Shown here in pieces: positions 21,977-30,338 of a stretch of 64,000 bases of DNA; the stretch's first letter is position 1, and each line of letters starts with the position of its first letter. The DNA lies in NCBI RefSeq assembly GCF_900119845.1, contig NZ_FPKU01000001.1, positions 310,001 to 374,000 on the forward strand, written 5' to 3'. Under the pieces are notes generated by a model. It was not told the DNA's origin and did no database searches. It saw only the letters and a list, made by a program, of their open reading frames with translations. The position numbers and the translations under genes were made by a program. This DNA comes from Devosia enhydra (GTDB lineage Bacteria > Pseudomonadota > Alphaproteobacteria > Rhizobiales > Devosiaceae).

Positions 21977-23305
21977 GTGGTTGATCTCTTTGGCCCCGAT
22001 GCTCCGCCCGACCGTCGGCCCGAGGCCGACGATCCCGGCCGGCCGCTTGCCGACCGGCTGCGGCCGCGCAGCCTCGACGATGTCATCGGCCAGCAGCACC
22101 TGCTCGGTCCCGGCGGTACGCTGCGCCGCATGATCGCGGCCGGCCGGCTGGGCTCGCTGATCCTCTGGGGGCCGCCGGGCACCGGCAAGACCACCGTGGC
22201 GCGGCTTCTGGCCGATGCGGTGGGCTATCGTTTTGAGCAGATCTCGGCGGTCTTTTCGGGCGTCGCCGATCTCAAGAAGACTTTCGAGGCCGCCCGCACC
22301 GCCCGCCGGGCCGGTGCCACGACATTGCTGTTCGTCGATGAAATTCACCGCTTCAACCGCGCCCAGCAGGACAGTTTCCTGCCGGTGATGGAAGACGGCA
22401 CTCTCGTGCTGGTGGGCGCCACCACCGAAAATCCGAGCTTCGAGCTCAACGCCGCGCTCATGTCGCGGGCCCAGGTGCTGCGCTTCCAGTCGCTCGATGC
22501 CGAAAACCTCGAAGCTCTCGTCACCCGGGCCGAGGCGGTGATGGGCCACCCCGTGCCGCTGACCCCGGAGGCGCGGCAGATGCTGATCGGCTTTGCCGAT
22601 GGCGACGGCCGCGCGCTGCTGGGGCTGGTCGAAGAGGTCTCGAGCGCCGCAGCGCCGGGCGAAACGCTCGATGAAGCCGGCCTCATGGATGTGGTGCAGC
22701 GCCGCGCGCCCATCTATGACAAGGCGCAGGACGGGCACTACAACCTCATTTCTGCGCTGCACAAGACCATTCGCGGCTCCGACCCCGATGCCGCGCTCTA
22801 TTATTTCGCCCGCATGATCGTGGCGGGCGAGGACCCGCTCTATCTCGCCCGCCGGCTCATCCGCATGGCGGTGGAGGATATCGGGCTGGCCGATCCGCAC
22901 GCCCTGCCGCAGGCGGTCGCCGCCCGCGATGCCTATGAGATGCTTGGGTCGCCCGAAGGCGAGCTGGCGCTGGCGCAGGCCGTCGTCTACCTGGCGTCCG
23001 CGCCCAAGTCGAACGCCGTCTATACCGCTATGAAGGCCGCCATGCAGGTGGCCAAGGCGAGCGGCTCGCCGCTGCCGCCCATGGCCATTCTCAACGCCCC
23101 GACCAAACTCATGAAGGGCGAGGGCTATGGCGCGGGCTATATCTACGATCACGATACGCCCGAAGGCTTTTCGGGGCAGGAGTACTTTCCCGAAGCGCTC
23201 GGCCGGCAGAATTTCTACGCTCCGGTCGAGCGCGGTTTCGAACGCGAAATCAAGAAGCGGCTCGATTATTTCGCCCGCCTCCGCACCCGCCGGGGGGATC
23301 AATAG
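21977..23305 (+). CDS. rarA: Replication-associated recombination protein A (RarA/MgsA)
   Basis: AAA+ clamp-loader-like ATPase acting at stalled replication forks, related to Mgs1/WRNIP1. The 442 residues contain the family N-terminus [16 protein letters not shown], Walker [10 protein letters not shown], Walker [10 protein letters not shown] and sensor segments ([11 protein letters not shown]). The C-terminal tetramerisation region includes [16 protein letters not shown]-like sequence. GTG start 21977, 3 bases after the htrA-type gene: probably co-transcribed. Confidence 0.96.
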   Translation: MVDLFGPDAPPDRRPEADDPGRPLADRLRPRSLDDVIGQQHLLGPGGTLRRMIAAGRLGSLILWGPPGTGKTTVARLLADAVGYRFEQISAVFSGVADLKKTFEAARTARRAGATTLLFVDEIHRFNRAQQDSFLPVMEDGTLVLVGATTENPSFELNAALMSRAQVLRFQSLDAENLEALVTRAEAVMGHPVPLTPEARQMLIGFADGDGRALLGLVEEVSSAAAPGETLDEAGLMDVVQRRAPIYDKAQDGHYNLISALHKTIRGSDPDAALYYFARMIVAGEDPLYLARRLIRMAVEDIGLADPHALPQAVAARDAYEMLGSPEGELALAQAVVYLASAPKSNAVYTAMKAAMQVAKASGSPLPPMAILNAPTKLMKGEGYGAGYIYDHDTPEGFSGQEYFPEALGRQNFYAPVERGFEREIKKRLDYFARLRTRRGDQ

Positions 23306-23479
23306 AGCTTTCGTCCCCGCATGGGCACCGAAGTCTGTGAGCATCTTGTGGCGATCCCCCGCTTTGTCTTGCGAATGACCAACAAGTTGCGCACTCTCTC
23401 GCTCTGATACGGATCGGGGGAGGGGTGGCTGGTCGTCTTCACGCCGGAATGGGCGCCATTCACCATCGCTCTGCTCGTC

Positions 23480-24088
23480 ATGCTCGCCATTGGCGCGCTG
23501 GAAGTGCTCGCACTGCTTGCGGGTTTCTCGCCCTCAGCGAGCATTGAAGCAGCACTTCCCGAAATCGACCTGCCCGACGCCCCTGAACTGAGCGGCGCCG
23601 AATTCGGGCCGTTCTCGCTGATTCTCGGCTGGCTCTCGGTGGGGCGGCTGCCGCTGCTGGTGCTGCTGATCATCTTGCTCTCAAGCTTTGCGATCACTGG
23701 CTATTCGCTGCAATGGGCTACCATCGCGGCCACGGGCGCGGCCCTGCCGCCGCTGCTGGCCAGCCTCGTCGCACTGGTCGGCGGTGCCTTCGGCATGCGC
23801 CATTTCGGGCGCTGGCTCGGGCGCATCTTCCCGCGCGACCACTCCGAGGCTGCCAGCCAGGCCGAGCTCGTGGGCAGCTACGCCACCATCATCCGGGGCG
23901 AGGCGAAGCCGGGCCAGCCCGCCGAGGCCAAGGCGCAGGATCTGCGCGGGCGCACCCATTACCTGCTCGTGGAGCCGCGCGATGCCGACGCTCGCTTTGC
24001 GGCCGGCGCGCGCGTCTTCATCGTTTCCCGCAATCGCACCATCTATCGAGCGGTCGACCGACTCGATCCCACCGAGGACCCGTCCTGA
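23480..24088 (+). CDS. OB-fold membrane protein paired with flotillin (YqiJ/NfeD-like)
   Basis: Partner of the downstream flotillin in membrane-microdomain organisation, by family analogy. Visible parts are hydrophobic segments at residues 1–16, ~55–75 and ~78–105, then a soluble C-terminal OB-fold-like domain (from ~130) with RTHYLLVEP. The ATG at 23480 falls inside what should be the first membrane helix. The frame is open back to 23408 and encodes about 17 more plausible family residues, but without ATG, GTG or TTG. CTG 23429 after GGGGGAGGGG is a candidate start. The stop overlaps the flotillin start by one base. Confidence 0.8.
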   Translation: MLAIGALEVLALLAGFSPSASIEAALPEIDLPDAPELSGAEFGPFSLILGWLSVGRLPLLVLLIILLSSFAITGYSLQWATIAATGAALPPLLASLVALVGGAFGMRHFGRWLGRIFPRDHSEAASQAELVGSYATIIRGEAKPGQPAEAKAQDLRGRTHYLLVEPRDADARFAAGARVFIVSRNRTIYRAVDRLDPTEDPS

Positions 24089-25812
24089 TGTTCGATCTGG
24101 TCTATGTCGCCACCATCGCCGCCATCATCGTCTTTGCGCTCTTTGTCATCGGGATGGTGCTATCGCGGCTCTATCGCCGTGCCTCGAAGGAAATCTCCTT
24201 CGTGCGCACCGGGTTTTCGGGCCAGAAGGTCATCGTCAATGGCGGCGCCCTCGTGCTGCCGGTGCTGCACGAAATCATCCAGGTCAACATGAACACGCTG
24301 CGCCTCGAGGTGCGTCGCACCAACGAGCAGGCGCTGATCACCAAGGACCGTATGCGCGTCGACGTGCAGGCCGAGTTCTATGTGCGGGTTCAGCCCACCG
24401 TCGAATCGATCGCCAATGCCGCCCAGACGCTGGGGCGGCGCACGCTCGAGCCGGGCGCGCTCAAGGAGCTGGTCGAGGGCAAGTTCGTGGATGCCTTGCG
24501 CGCCGTCGCCGCCGAAATGGCGATGGAGGAACTGCACGAGCAACGCGTCAGCTTCGTGCAGAAGGTGCAGGCTGCCGTCTCGGAGGACATTCTCAAGAAC
24601 GGCCTCGAGCTGGAATCGGTCTCTCTCACCGGGCTAGATCAGACCAATCGTGAATTCTTCAACCCCAACAACGTCTTCGATGCCGAGGGTCTCACCAAGA
24701 TGACCCAGGCCATCGAGGATCGGCGCAAGCTGCGCAACGATATCGAGCAGAACACGCAGGTCTCCATCGAGCGCAAGAACCTCGATGCCGAGCAGCAAAA
24801 ATTCACCATCTCGCGCGACATGGAGTTCGCCCGGCTGGAGCAGGAGCGCGAGATCCAGATTCGCCGCGCCGAGCAGAACGCGCTGATCGCCCAGCAGGAG
24901 GCAGATCGCGACCGCGAGGCCCAGCAGGCCAAGATCGTCGCCCAGCAGCGCGTGCGCGAGGCCGATATCGCCTCGGGCCAGGTGGTCAAGGAGCGTGAGA
25001 TCGCTACCGCCCTCGCCGTCGAGGCCGCTGCGGTGGAAAAGGAAAAGCAGATCCTCCTCGCCCGCCAGGCGAGCGATATCGCCGTCGCCATCAAGAGCCG
25101 CGAAAAATCCGTGGCCGATGCCGAAGCCGACAAGGCCCGCGCACTCGCCGCGCAGGCGTCCGAAGAGGTCACCACCGCGCGCGAAACCGCCATTGCCGAC
25201 CGCGACAAGCAGATCCAGCTGATCGAGGCGCGCAAGGCCGCCGAGCAGCAGGCCATCGCCATCACGGTGGCCGCCGATGCCGACAAGAAGGCGGCGCTCG
25301 ACCGGGCCGAGGCGCTGCGCATCGAGGCGGAAGCCGAGGCCGAAAAGGCGCGGCTGACCGCCAAGGGCCAGTCCGATGCCGAAAAGCTGCGGGCCGAGGC
25401 GCAGGCGGCGCTCTACCGCGTCGAGGCCGATGGCAAGCTCGCCGTCAACCAGGCGGCCAATACGCTGAGCCCCGAGCAGATCGCCATGCAGGTGCGGCTG
25501 GCCCTCATTGCGGCGCTGCCGGCCATCATCGCGGAATCGGTGAAGCCGATCCAGAACATCGACGGCATCAAGATCCTGCATGTCGACGGGCTAGGGGGCG
25601 GCATGGCGACCTCCACAGGCAGCGCGGGCGGCGGGCAGGGCGGTGGCATTGCCGACCAGGCCGTCGATGCCGCCCTGCGCTTTCGCAGCCAGGCCCCGCT
25701 CGTCGATGCGGTGATGAAGGAGTTGGGGCTTTCGGGCGGGTCGCTCGAAGGGCTGGTCGGCGGGGTCACGCAGACGGGCGCTTCACCTTCCGCATCCACC
25801 GCCGCAGAGTAA
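24088..25812 (+). CDS. Flotillin-family (SPFH) protein, YqiK-like
   Basis: Membrane scaffold protein of SPFH type. It starts MFDLVYVAT at ATG 24088 (574 residues); the open frame upstream is an overlap with the previous gene. One N-terminal membrane helix (residues 5–27) is followed by the SPFH/PHB domain (~45–210) and a long charged, alanine/glutamate-rich coiled-coil region (~215–460) typical of flotillins. The C-terminus is glycine-rich and low-complexity (~500–574). It is coupled to the OB-fold protein gene, the known NfeD/YqiJ–flotillin pairing. Confidence 0.92.
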   Translation: MFDLVYVATIAAIIVFALFVIGMVLSRLYRRASKEISFVRTGFSGQKVIVNGGALVLPVLHEIIQVNMNTLRLEVRRTNEQALITKDRMRVDVQAEFYVRVQPTVESIANAAQTLGRRTLEPGALKELVEGKFVDALRAVAAEMAMEELHEQRVSFVQKVQAAVSEDILKNGLELESVSLTGLDQTNREFFNPNNVFDAEGLTKMTQAIEDRRKLRNDIEQNTQVSIERKNLDAEQQKFTISRDMEFARLEQEREIQIRRAEQNALIAQQEADRDREAQQAKIVAQQRVREADIASGQVVKEREIATALAVEAAAVEKEKQILLARQASDIAVAIKSREKSVADAEADKARALAAQASEEVTTARETAIADRDKQIQLIEARKAAEQQAIAITVAADADKKAALDRAEALRIEAEAEAEKARLTAKGQSDAEKLRAEAQAALYRVEADGKLAVNQAANTLSPEQIAMQVRLALIAALPAIIAESVKPIQNIDGIKILHVDGLGGGMATSTGSAGGGQGGGIADQAVDAALRFRSQAPLVDAVMKELGLSGGSLEGLVGGVTQTGASPSASTAAE

Positions 25813-25905
25813 GTCGGCAGCGACGCCCCGGGCGCATGCCCGCCCTGCTGCCGGCCCGGTGAAAAGAGGTTTCCACTTTTTCGGGAAAGGCACTAGAAGG
25901 CGGGG

Positions 25906-26289
25906 ATGAACGCTTTCCTTCTCGTTGGTCTCGGCGGCGCGCTCGGCGCCATCGCCCGCTATGGCTCGGGTGTCCTTACCGGACGCTTCTGGCCCAGCGC
26001 CTTTCCGATCGTCACCTTGTCGATCAATGTCCTTGGCTCATTGCTGATGGGCCTGCTGATCGGCGCGCTGGCGCGCTTCACGCCCGCCTGGCAGGCAGAA
26101 GCGCGGCTTTTTCTCGCCATCGGGGTGCTGGGCGGCTTCACCACATTTTCGAGCTTTTCGCTCGACACCATCGCGCTGATCGAGCGCGGCGAGATCGGCC
26201 AGGCCCTTCTCTATGTCGGGCTGTCGGTTGTTCTGTCGCTCGGCGCCTTGGCGCTGGGGCTGGTTGTGATGCGGGGAGTGCCGGCATGA
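25906..26289 (+). CDS. crcB: Fluoride ion channel CrcB/Fluc
   Basis: Small inner-membrane dual-topology channel that exports fluoride. The 127 residues form four helices and keep the family motifs GGALGAIARYG (8–18), the polar-track Asn in SINVLGSLLMG, and GGFTTFSSFS with the pore phenylalanines. No fluoride riboswitch was recognised in the 93 bases upstream. It overlaps the next gene by 4 bases (ATGA), so it is coupled to the pseudouridine synthase gene. Confidence 0.96.
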   Translation: MNAFLLVGLGGALGAIARYGSGVLTGRFWPSAFPIVTLSINVLGSLLMGLLIGALARFTPAWQAEARLFLAIGVLGGFTTFSSFSLDTIALIERGEIGQALLYVGLSVVLSLGALALGLVVMRGVPA

Positions 26290-27278
26290 GCGGAGTGCGT
26301 CAGCAGATCGTCGCGCGCGACGAGGATGGCATGCGGCTCGACCGCTGGTTTTCGGTGCATTTCCCGCAGATCGGCTTCGGCCATCTCCAGAAGATCCTGC
26401 GCTCCGGCCAGGTGCGCGTCGATGGCGGCCGCGTCAAGGCCAATGCAAGGCTCGTTTCGGGGCAGGTGGTGCGCATTCCGCCCGTCGAGCCGGCGCCCGA
26501 CCGCGTCGCGGGCGTGCCCGACAGCAAGGATGCGCAATTCCTGCGCGAGCTGATCCTTTATGAGGATGACGATCTCTACGTCTTCAACAAGCCCCATGGC
26601 CTCGCCTCGCAGGGCGGTTCGGGCACCAAGCGCCACATGGATGGGTTGCTCAAGAGCCTCACCGGTCGCGATGGCGAAGCCCCGCGGCTTGTCCACCGGC
26701 TCGATCGCGATACGTCGGGCTGCCTCGTAGTGGCCAAGACCCGCGCTGCCGCGACCCATTTCGGCGCCGTGTTCAGCTCGCGTTCGGCCCGCAAGATCTA
26801 CTGGGCGGTGGTTGCCGGCAATCCCACCCCGCGCCAGGGCCGCATCTCGTGCTTCCTCGCCAAGCAGCAGAAGGGCGATGGCGATGGCGAACAGATGGTG
26901 GTCGTCTCCAACGGCACGCCGGGCGCGGTGCACTCGATGACCCATTATTCGGTCACCGACACCGCCAGCCGCCGCTTTGCCTGGGTGACGCTGAAGCCCG
27001 TCACCGGCCGCACCCATCAGCTGCGCGTGCACATGGCCGAGCTCGGCACGCCCATCATCGATGATCCGCGCTATTTCAACATCGAGAACTGGCAGCCCGC
27101 GCCCGGGCTGGGCGAGGGGCTGCATCTGCATGCTCGCCGCATCAGCCTGCCCTTGCGCGATGGCTCGCGGCTCGATATTTCGGCGCCGCTGCCCCCGCAT
27201 ATGCAGCAGAGCTTTGATGCGCTGGGTTTCGATGCCGAGCGCTATGACGTTCAGGATGTGGATCCGGAGACCGCCTGA
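26286..27278 (+). CDS. rluC: RluC/RluD-family 23S rRNA pseudouridine synthase
   Basis: Isomerises uridines to pseudouridine in large-subunit rRNA. The N-terminal S4 RNA-binding domain (residues ~14–75, RLDRWFSVHF, GQVRVDG) precedes the catalytic domain with the signature HRLDRDTSG (catalytic Asp ~140) and the later GRTHQLRVHM. The 330 residues fit the family; RluC versus RluD specificity is not certain. It overlaps both neighbours by 1–4 bases in a run with crcB, a HAD phosphatase and the ATP12 gene. Confidence 0.93.
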   Translation: MSGVRQQIVARDEDGMRLDRWFSVHFPQIGFGHLQKILRSGQVRVDGGRVKANARLVSGQVVRIPPVEPAPDRVAGVPDSKDAQFLRELILYEDDDLYVFNKPHGLASQGGSGTKRHMDGLLKSLTGRDGEAPRLVHRLDRDTSGCLVVAKTRAAATHFGAVFSSRSARKIYWAVVAGNPTPRQGRISCFLAKQQKGDGDGEQMVVVSNGTPGAVHSMTHYSVTDTASRRFAWVTLKPVTGRTHQLRVHMAELGTPIIDDPRYFNIENWQPAPGLGEGLHLHARRISLPLRDGSRLDISAPLPPHMQQSFDALGFDAERYDVQDVDPETA

Positions 27279-27937
27279 TGCTCGTGATGTTCGACATGGA
27301 TGGCACGCTGATCGATACCCAGGGCCTGATCTGCGAGCACATGGCGGGCGCCTTTTCGGGCCACGGCCTGCCGGCTCCCACAGATGCCGATGTGCGCTCG
27401 ATCATCGGGCTCTCCCTGCCCATCGCCATCGGCCGGCTCGCCGCAAGCGAGGATGCGGTGCTCATCGATGGGCTGGTGTCGAGCTACAAAACGCTCTATC
27501 GCGCCTCGCTCGAACTCAATGCCGATCGTGAGCCGCTCTATCCGGGCGCCCGCGATGCGCTCGACCGGCTCAACGCTAAAACCGAGACGCTGCTCGGCAT
27601 CGCCACCGGCAAAGGGCTCAACGGCGTCAATCGCATCCTCGGGCTGCACGGGCTCGAGAAGCACTTCGTCACCCTTCAGACCCCCGACCACAACCCCTCC
27701 AAGCCCCATCCCGGCATGCTCCTGCGCGCGATGGGTGAGACCGGCAAGGCGCCGGGCGAAACCGTTATGATCGGCGATACCGCCTTCGACATGGAGTTGG
27801 CCAAATCCGCCGGCGCCTTCGCCATTGGCGTCACCTGGGGCTATCACGACCGCGAGTTGCTGCTGGGGGCGAAGGCCGACATCCTTATCGACAGCTATGA
27901 CGATCTCGATGCCGCCATAGAGAAGGTGATGGCCTGA
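27278..27937 (+). CDS. HAD-superfamily phosphatase (phosphoglycolate-phosphatase-like)
   Basis: Cytosolic Mg-dependent phosphatase of the HAD superfamily. Motif I is FDMDGTLID (nucleophile Asp 6, acid Asp 8). Motif II/III and motif IV are visible as IATGKG, KPHP and MIGDTAFDMELAK. Length 219 and the cap arrangement fit the Gph/PpaX-like subfamily often annotated next to rluC in alphaproteobacteria. Substrate unproven. It shares a TGATG junction with the ATP12 gene. Confidence 0.9.
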   Translation: MLVMFDMDGTLIDTQGLICEHMAGAFSGHGLPAPTDADVRSIIGLSLPIAIGRLAASEDAVLIDGLVSSYKTLYRASLELNADREPLYPGARDALDRLNAKTETLLGIATGKGLNGVNRILGLHGLEKHFVTLQTPDHNPSKPHPGMLLRAMGETGKAPGETVMIGDTAFDMELAKSAGAFAIGVTWGYHDRELLLGAKADILIDSYDDLDAAIEKVMA

Positions 27938-28725
27938 TGCGCGACCAGCTCGAAGACGCCGCCCTGCACCGCGACGATGGCTATGGCCGGGCGCAAAAGC
28001 ATATTCAGCAGACCTTCCCCAAGCGCTTCTATGCCGAAACCGGCGTCGCCGAGACGCCCGAGGGCTGGGCGGTCACCCTCGATGGCAAGCCCATGCGCAC
28101 CCCGGGCCGCAAGCCCGTGCGCGTGCCCACCCGCGCGCTGGCCGAAACCATCGCCACCGAATGGGCCGGCATGGGCACGCATATCATGCCCAACCAGATG
28201 CCGGTGACGCGGCTGGTCAATTCCGCCGTCGAGACCGGCCCCGAGGGCGCCGCCGCGCTGCGCCAGTCGATCCACCAATATGCCGCCGGCGATCTGCTGC
28301 TCTATCGGGCCGAATACCCGACCGATCTCGTGGCAGCGCAGGAGGCGGCCTGGGACCCGATCCTCGTCGGCCTCGCGCGCCGGTTCGAGATCGTCTTCCA
28401 GCCCACCATCGGCATTCTGCACCAGCAACAGCCGGCCACGACGCTCGCCCGGCTCGCGGCCCTGCTCGAGCCCGAGGATCATTTCGCGCTGGCCTCGATG
28501 GTCGCCATCACCGGCATCACCGGGTCGGGGCTCATCGCCATCGCCTATCGCCACAGTCTTGTCACCCGCGAGCAGGCGCTGACCGCCGCCTATGTCGATG
28601 AAGACCACAATATCCGCATGTGGGGCGAAGATGAGGAGGCGGCCGCCCGCCGCGCCGACAAGATCGCCGATTTCGATGCGGCGCTGGCGCTGCTGGCTAG
28701 GCTGCCCGGCGCCCCGTCCGCATGA
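27937..28725 (+). CDS. ATP12-family F1-ATPase assembly chaperone
   Basis: Homologue of mitochondrial ATP12, which helps assemble the alpha subunit of F1 ATP synthase. It is restricted mostly to alphaproteobacteria and mitochondria. The 262 residues contain RFYAETGVAETPEGWAVTLD, TEWAGMGTHI and the conserved LLYRAEYP and WDPIL segments. Translationally coupled to the HAD gene. Its 3' end overlaps the convergent glycosyltransferase gene by 29 bases. Confidence 0.94.
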   Translation: MRDQLEDAALHRDDGYGRAQKHIQQTFPKRFYAETGVAETPEGWAVTLDGKPMRTPGRKPVRVPTRALAETIATEWAGMGTHIMPNQMPVTRLVNSAVETGPEGAAALRQSIHQYAAGDLLLYRAEYPTDLVAAQEAAWDPILVGLARRFEIVFQPTIGILHQQQPATTLARLAALLEPEDHFALASMVAITGITGSGLIAIAYRHSLVTREQALTAAYVDEDHNIRMWGEDEEAAARRADKIADFDAALALLARLPGAPSA

Positions 28726-29959
28726 GGTCTTCGAGAAGCGCCACGGCATTGGCCGTGCCGTTCTCCTTGGCGAGCTTGAAGGCGAGCCGCTCCGCCGCCA
28801 GCGCATAATCCGGGTCGGTCGTCAGATCCTTGAGCTTTGCCGCGAGGATCTCGGCCGTCAGCGCCTTGAGCGGCACAGGTGCCGGCCCGCAGCCCAGCGC
28901 ATGCACGCGCGAGGCCCAGAACGGCTGGTCCACCGTCTGCGGAACAATGAAGCCGGGGCGCCCCAGATGCAGCCCGGCAGAGGTCGTGCCGGCCCCGCCA
29001 TGATGCACCACGGCCTTCACATGGGCAAAGAGCCGGTCATGCGGGGCGTGTTCGATGGGAAAGACCGTCGCGGGCAGGGCGCTGGGATCGATCCCGCCCC
29101 AGCCGCGTGCCACCACCGCCCGCCCGCCCCAGAGCGCCATGGCCTCTTTCAGGATCTGCGTGTTGCGGGCGGCCCCGAACGGCATCGAGCCGAAGCCGAT
29201 ATAGACCGGCGTGTCGCCGGCCGAGAGAAAGGTTTTGAACTCGGCCGAAGGCTGCCAGCCGCTGTTGTCGGCCAGCCGGTAATATCCGGTTACATGGGCG
29301 CTGGCCGGCCAGTCTGCCGGGCGGGGTGAAACCAGCCCCGAATAGCAATGCAGGACCGGCAGCAATCTGCCGTCGACATCCTTGAAGAACCCGCCGCGCC
29401 TGAGCGGGGGCAGGGCCAGCAGCTCGGCCCGCAGTCTCTTGCGCGCGCGGTTGAAATAGGCCTGCTGCGCCTCCATCCCCCGGTAGGAAAGGCGGTTGAG
29501 GGCCCGCCCCATCTGCCGGGCGCCGAAGATGCAGAGCGGAAAATCCCCCGTCGGCACCAGCGGCTGGGGCGCAATCATCGCCACGGGCACCTGGAGCGCC
29601 TCGGCAAAATCGATGCCGAAGCTCGTATTCATGTTGAGCACGATGAGGTCGGCGCCCTGGCACATCTGCCAGCCGGCCCGGCCGGCTGCGTCCACGAGTT
29701 CAAGCCCCTGCTTCAGAAGGGCGGGCACGTTGGAGAGGGCGCGCGAGGACATCGCCTTGTCAAAGCGCGTCTGGCTCAAAAGCGCCTGGATATTGCCACC
29801 CAGCGACTGGTAGGGCACCCCATAGCTCGTGACGAAGCGCTCGAAATCGCCGGGCGCGCCCAGCACCACCTCGTGCCCGCGCGCCTTGAGCCCCAGCGCG
29901 AGCGCCAAGAAGGGCTGCACGTCGCCCTGCGTGCCGATGGTCATCAGCGCTATGCGCAT
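28697..29959 (-). CDS. UGT-type glycosyltransferase (GT1/GT28-like)
   Basis: Transfers a sugar from a nucleotide donor to an unknown lipophilic or polyketide-type acceptor. The N-terminal domain opens MRIALMTIGTQGDVQPFLAL, as in sterol/flavonoid glucosyltransferases. The C-terminal donor-binding domain has the signature EHAPHDRLF and VHHGGAGTTSAGLHLG. The ATG at 29959 (420 residues) has GGGAAG upstream and is chosen over an in-frame ATG at 29992. Monocistronic. Because this organism makes a hydroxylated carotenoid, a xanthophyll acceptor is possible, but the gene is 25 kb from the crt cluster. Confidence 0.85.
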   Translation of the reverse strand: MRIALMTIGTQGDVQPFLALALGLKARGHEVVLGAPGDFERFVTSYGVPYQSLGGNIQALLSQTRFDKAMSSRALSNVPALLKQGLELVDAAGRAGWQMCQGADLIVLNMNTSFGIDFAEALQVPVAMIAPQPLVPTGDFPLCIFGARQMGRALNRLSYRGMEAQQAYFNRARKRLRAELLALPPLRRGGFFKDVDGRLLPVLHCYSGLVSPRPADWPASAHVTGYYRLADNSGWQPSAEFKTFLSAGDTPVYIGFGSMPFGAARNTQILKEAMALWGGRAVVARGWGGIDPSALPATVFPIEHAPHDRLFAHVKAVVHHGGAGTTSAGLHLGRPGFIVPQTVDQPFWASRVHALGCGPAPVPLKALTAEILAAKLKDLTTDPDYALAAERLAFKLAKENGTANAVALLEDLMRTGRRAA

Positions 29960-30137
29960 CGCGCCGTCACTTCCCGGGCCATGCGGCCCCATTTACTTCC
30001 GCGCCGACGCAGCCTACAAAGCCCGCCTGTCGTTCGCCTACACGGCGATGAGCATCAGGGCAAGTCCGGATGGCGCTGGCTGTCTCCGCAGCATCGATCG
30101 GGATGAGGGCGCGCGCCGCAGGCGCCGTCGCTATTGG

Positions 30138-30173
30138 GCTCTTCCCGATGGCCGCCTAGCGGCCGGGAAGAGC
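30138..30173. other. Long imperfect hairpin upstream of alaC
   Basis: Outer arms GCTCTTCCCG and CGGGAAGAGC (10 bp) enclose inner arms GGCCGC and GCGGCC around CTA, giving about 16 bp of pairing with a two-base bulge. It lies in the 379-base gap between the divergent glycosyltransferase and alaC genes; no T-tract follows on either strand. Apart from this and the palindrome at 30242 the gap shows no gene. Confidence 0.5.
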
Positions 30174-30241
30174 GGATCGAAAGCCCGCCGCATCGCGCGG
30201 CACAGGCCCTGTCGGGCCATTCATCCTTTACGAACCACAAT

Positions 30242-30258
30242 TCCGCGATAATCGCGGA
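30242..30258. promoter_or_regulatory. Perfect palindrome (operator candidate) upstream of alaC
   Basis: TCCGCGAT and ATCGCGGA are perfect 8-base arms around a single A, about 80 bases before the alaC start. A weak promoter-like pair, TTTACG (30229–30234) and TAATCG (30251 region), overlaps it. A repressor or activator site is possible; the regulator is not known. Confidence 0.4.
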
Positions 30259-30338
30259 GTCCCCTGATCAGGACCGGCCCGGGCTGCGCAGAGGCGCGCC
30301 GCCGGTCGATCTGGCCGCTCTGGCCGCCGAGGAGCATC

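Noticed and set aside
20348-23344. 998-codon open frame on the minus strand
   Set aside because: It lies antisense to the HtrA-type protease and rarA, both with clear family motifs. Its Arg/Gly/Asp/His-rich composition is typical of antisense frames in GC-rich DNA.
25813-25905. Possible fluoride riboswitch before crcB
   Set aside because: The conserved fluoride-aptamer segments are not recognisable. There is a GC-rich stem-loop (CGGCAGC … GCTGCCG) but nothing matching the motif.
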